A stretch of 64,000 bases of DNA from Bryobacteraceae bacterium. Lineage in GTDB: Bacteria; Acidobacteriota; Terriglobia; Bryobacterales; Bryobacteraceae. Positions 63,180 to 64,000 of this stretch are shown here, in pieces. The DNA lies in the NCBI GenBank assembly GCA_947458745.1, contig CANGYQ010000011.1, forward strand, positions 62,001-126,000, in the 5' to 3' direction. Position numbers and translations under genes: made by a program. The notes below the pieces were generated by a model that saw nothing but the letters and a program-made list of their open reading frames with translations, was not told the origin of the DNA and did no database searches. Positions within the stretch are counted from its first letter, which is position 1; the number at the start of each line of letters is the position of its first letter.

Positions 63180-64000
63180 GTGCACCGACGAACATTCGTA
63201 AACCTATCCGCCGCCGCCGCAACCGGCACAGTCACGCTGCCCGTGGAGGGCCAAACGACCAACCCACTTCTCGAAAAATGGACGACACCCTTTGAGTTGC
63301 CGCCCTTTGACCGCATCAAGCCGGAGCACTTCCTGCCCGCCTACCAGAAGGCCATACAGGAAGAACTGGCCGAAGTGGGGGCGATCGCCGCCGCCGGTTC
63401 CCAGCCCAGTTTCGACAACACCATCGCGGCACTGGAGAAGTCCGGCGCCACCATGCAGCGGGTCAGCGCGGTGTTCTCGAACCTCAACCAGTCCAATACC
63501 AATCCGGAACTGCAGGCCGTCGCGCGCCAAACCGCACCCTTGCTGGCCAAGCATCGCAGCGCCATCTACCTTAACCCGGGCCTGTTCAAGCGGGTGGAGG
63601 CCGTTCATGCCAAGCGGGCCGAATCCGGCCTGAACGCGGAACAACTCCGCCTGGTGGAGCGCTACTACAAACAGTTCGTCCGCGCGGGAGCCCAGTTGGA
63701 TGCGGCCAAGAAGGCGCGCCTGGCGGAAATCGACCAGACGATGGCCTCCCGCACCACGCAGTTCGCCCAGAATCTGTTGGCTGATACGGCGGCGTATGAA
63801 CTGGTGCTCGAAAAAGAGGAAGATCTGGCCGGTCTGCCGGAATCGGTCCGCACTACCGCCGCGGAAACCGGGAAGCAGCGCGGCAAACCGGGCAAGTGGG
63901 TCTTTACCCTGCAACGCAGCAGCATCGAGCCCTTCCTGCAATTGAGCACCCGCCGCGACTTGCGCGAGAAGGCATTTAAGGCTTGGGCCGCCCGCGGCGA
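63180..64000 (+). CDS. M3-family metallopeptidase (oligopeptidase A/Dcp-like), 3' truncated by window
   Basis: The frame stays open to the window end. The 273 visible residues match the N-terminal helical region of M3 peptidases: NPLLEKWTTPFELPPFDRIKPEHF split over residues about 22-45, YQKAIQEELAEV, FDNTIAALEKSG and the 'RxxLVERYYKQFVRAGA' helix. The zinc site (HExxH) lies beyond the window. A Tat-like start HRRTFVNLSAAAATG suggests export, as for Dcp-like dipeptidases. The start is GTG 63180; ATG 63156 is in frame upstream but overlaps a TACAAT box at 63152-63157. Confidence 0.85.
   Translation, partial: MHRRTFVNLSAAAATGTVTLPVEGQTTNPLLEKWTTPFELPPFDRIKPEHFLPAYQKAIQEELAEVGAIAAAGSQPSFDNTIAALEKSGATMQRVSAVFSNLNQSNTNPELQAVARQTAPLLAKHRSAIYLNPGLFKRVEAVHAKRAESGLNAEQLRLVERYYKQFVRAGAQLDAAKKARLAEIDQTMASRTTQFAQNLLADTAAYELVLEKEEDLAGLPESVRTTAAETGKQRGKPGKWVFTLQRSSIEPFLQLSTRRDLREKAFKAWAARG

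Overview
The window looks like chromosomal DNA of an acidobacterium of the Solibacter/Bryobacter type. The evidence is three large Oar-like TonB-dependent receptors with an N-terminal carboxypeptidase-regulatory domain, a secreted protein with the TIGR03437 ('Solibacter') C-terminal domain, a protein joining an N-terminal cytoplasmic domain to a TolB-like propeller, many Tat- or Sec-exported enzymes, and high GC. This placement is inferred from family content only; there is no rRNA in the window.

Region 1 (1-19.9 kb) is an exopolysaccharide locus. On the + strand it holds the end of a flippase, a GT4 glycosyltransferase, an FkbM methyltransferase, two degenerate serine-acetyltransferase-like proteins and an aspartyl/asparaginyl beta-hydroxylase. 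A cytochrome P450 and an exported GH51-like glycosidase follow on the - strand. The + strand then carries two GT2 and one GT4 enzymes, a WecG/TagA enzyme, a DegT aminotransferase, the initiating sugar-phosphate transferase and a Wza-like export lipoprotein. A GT2, a Wzz/GumC-like chain-length protein and a GH39-like exported glycosidase run on the - strand. Most neighbours overlap by 4 bp, which suggests translational coupling. No Wzy polymerase is visible.

Region 2 (19.9-36 kb) is accessory. It has an IS3-family element with a canonical -1 frameshift cassette, an intact PIN/UPF0175 toxin-antitoxin pair, and decayed AbiEi-like and UPF0175-like antitoxin remnants. A membrane-anchored TolB-propeller protein follows. 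Then comes a - strand series that reads like a polysaccharide-utilisation operon: TonB receptor, sialidase-like enzyme, and three paralogous Tat-exported glycosyl-hydrolase-like enzymes plus a remnant of a fourth. A second AbiEi remnant and a tRNA-Val(CAC) gene close the region.

Region 3 (36-48 kb) has a TPR-Gfo/Idh/MocA fusion, the TIGR03437 protein, a complete glycine cleavage operon (gcvT-gcvH-gcvPA-gcvPB) and the second TonB receptor.

Region 4 (48-64 kb) holds mostly single transcription units: a GT39-like membrane protein, a DUF4241 protein, an exported amidohydrolase, a PQQ-dependent dehydrogenase with a CxxxCH motif, a serine hydrolase, an exported threonine-aldolase-like enzyme, the third TonB receptor, a TPR-like secreted protein, a DsrE-like protein beside a TsdA-like dihaem cytochrome, a Gly/Met-rich exported protein, a YdeI-like protein, a 47-residue Lys/Asp/His-rich peptide and the start of an M3 peptidase. 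Several of these genes lack a Shine-Dalgarno sequence and have a TAnnnT element 6-14 nt before the start, which suggests leaderless or short-leader transcripts.
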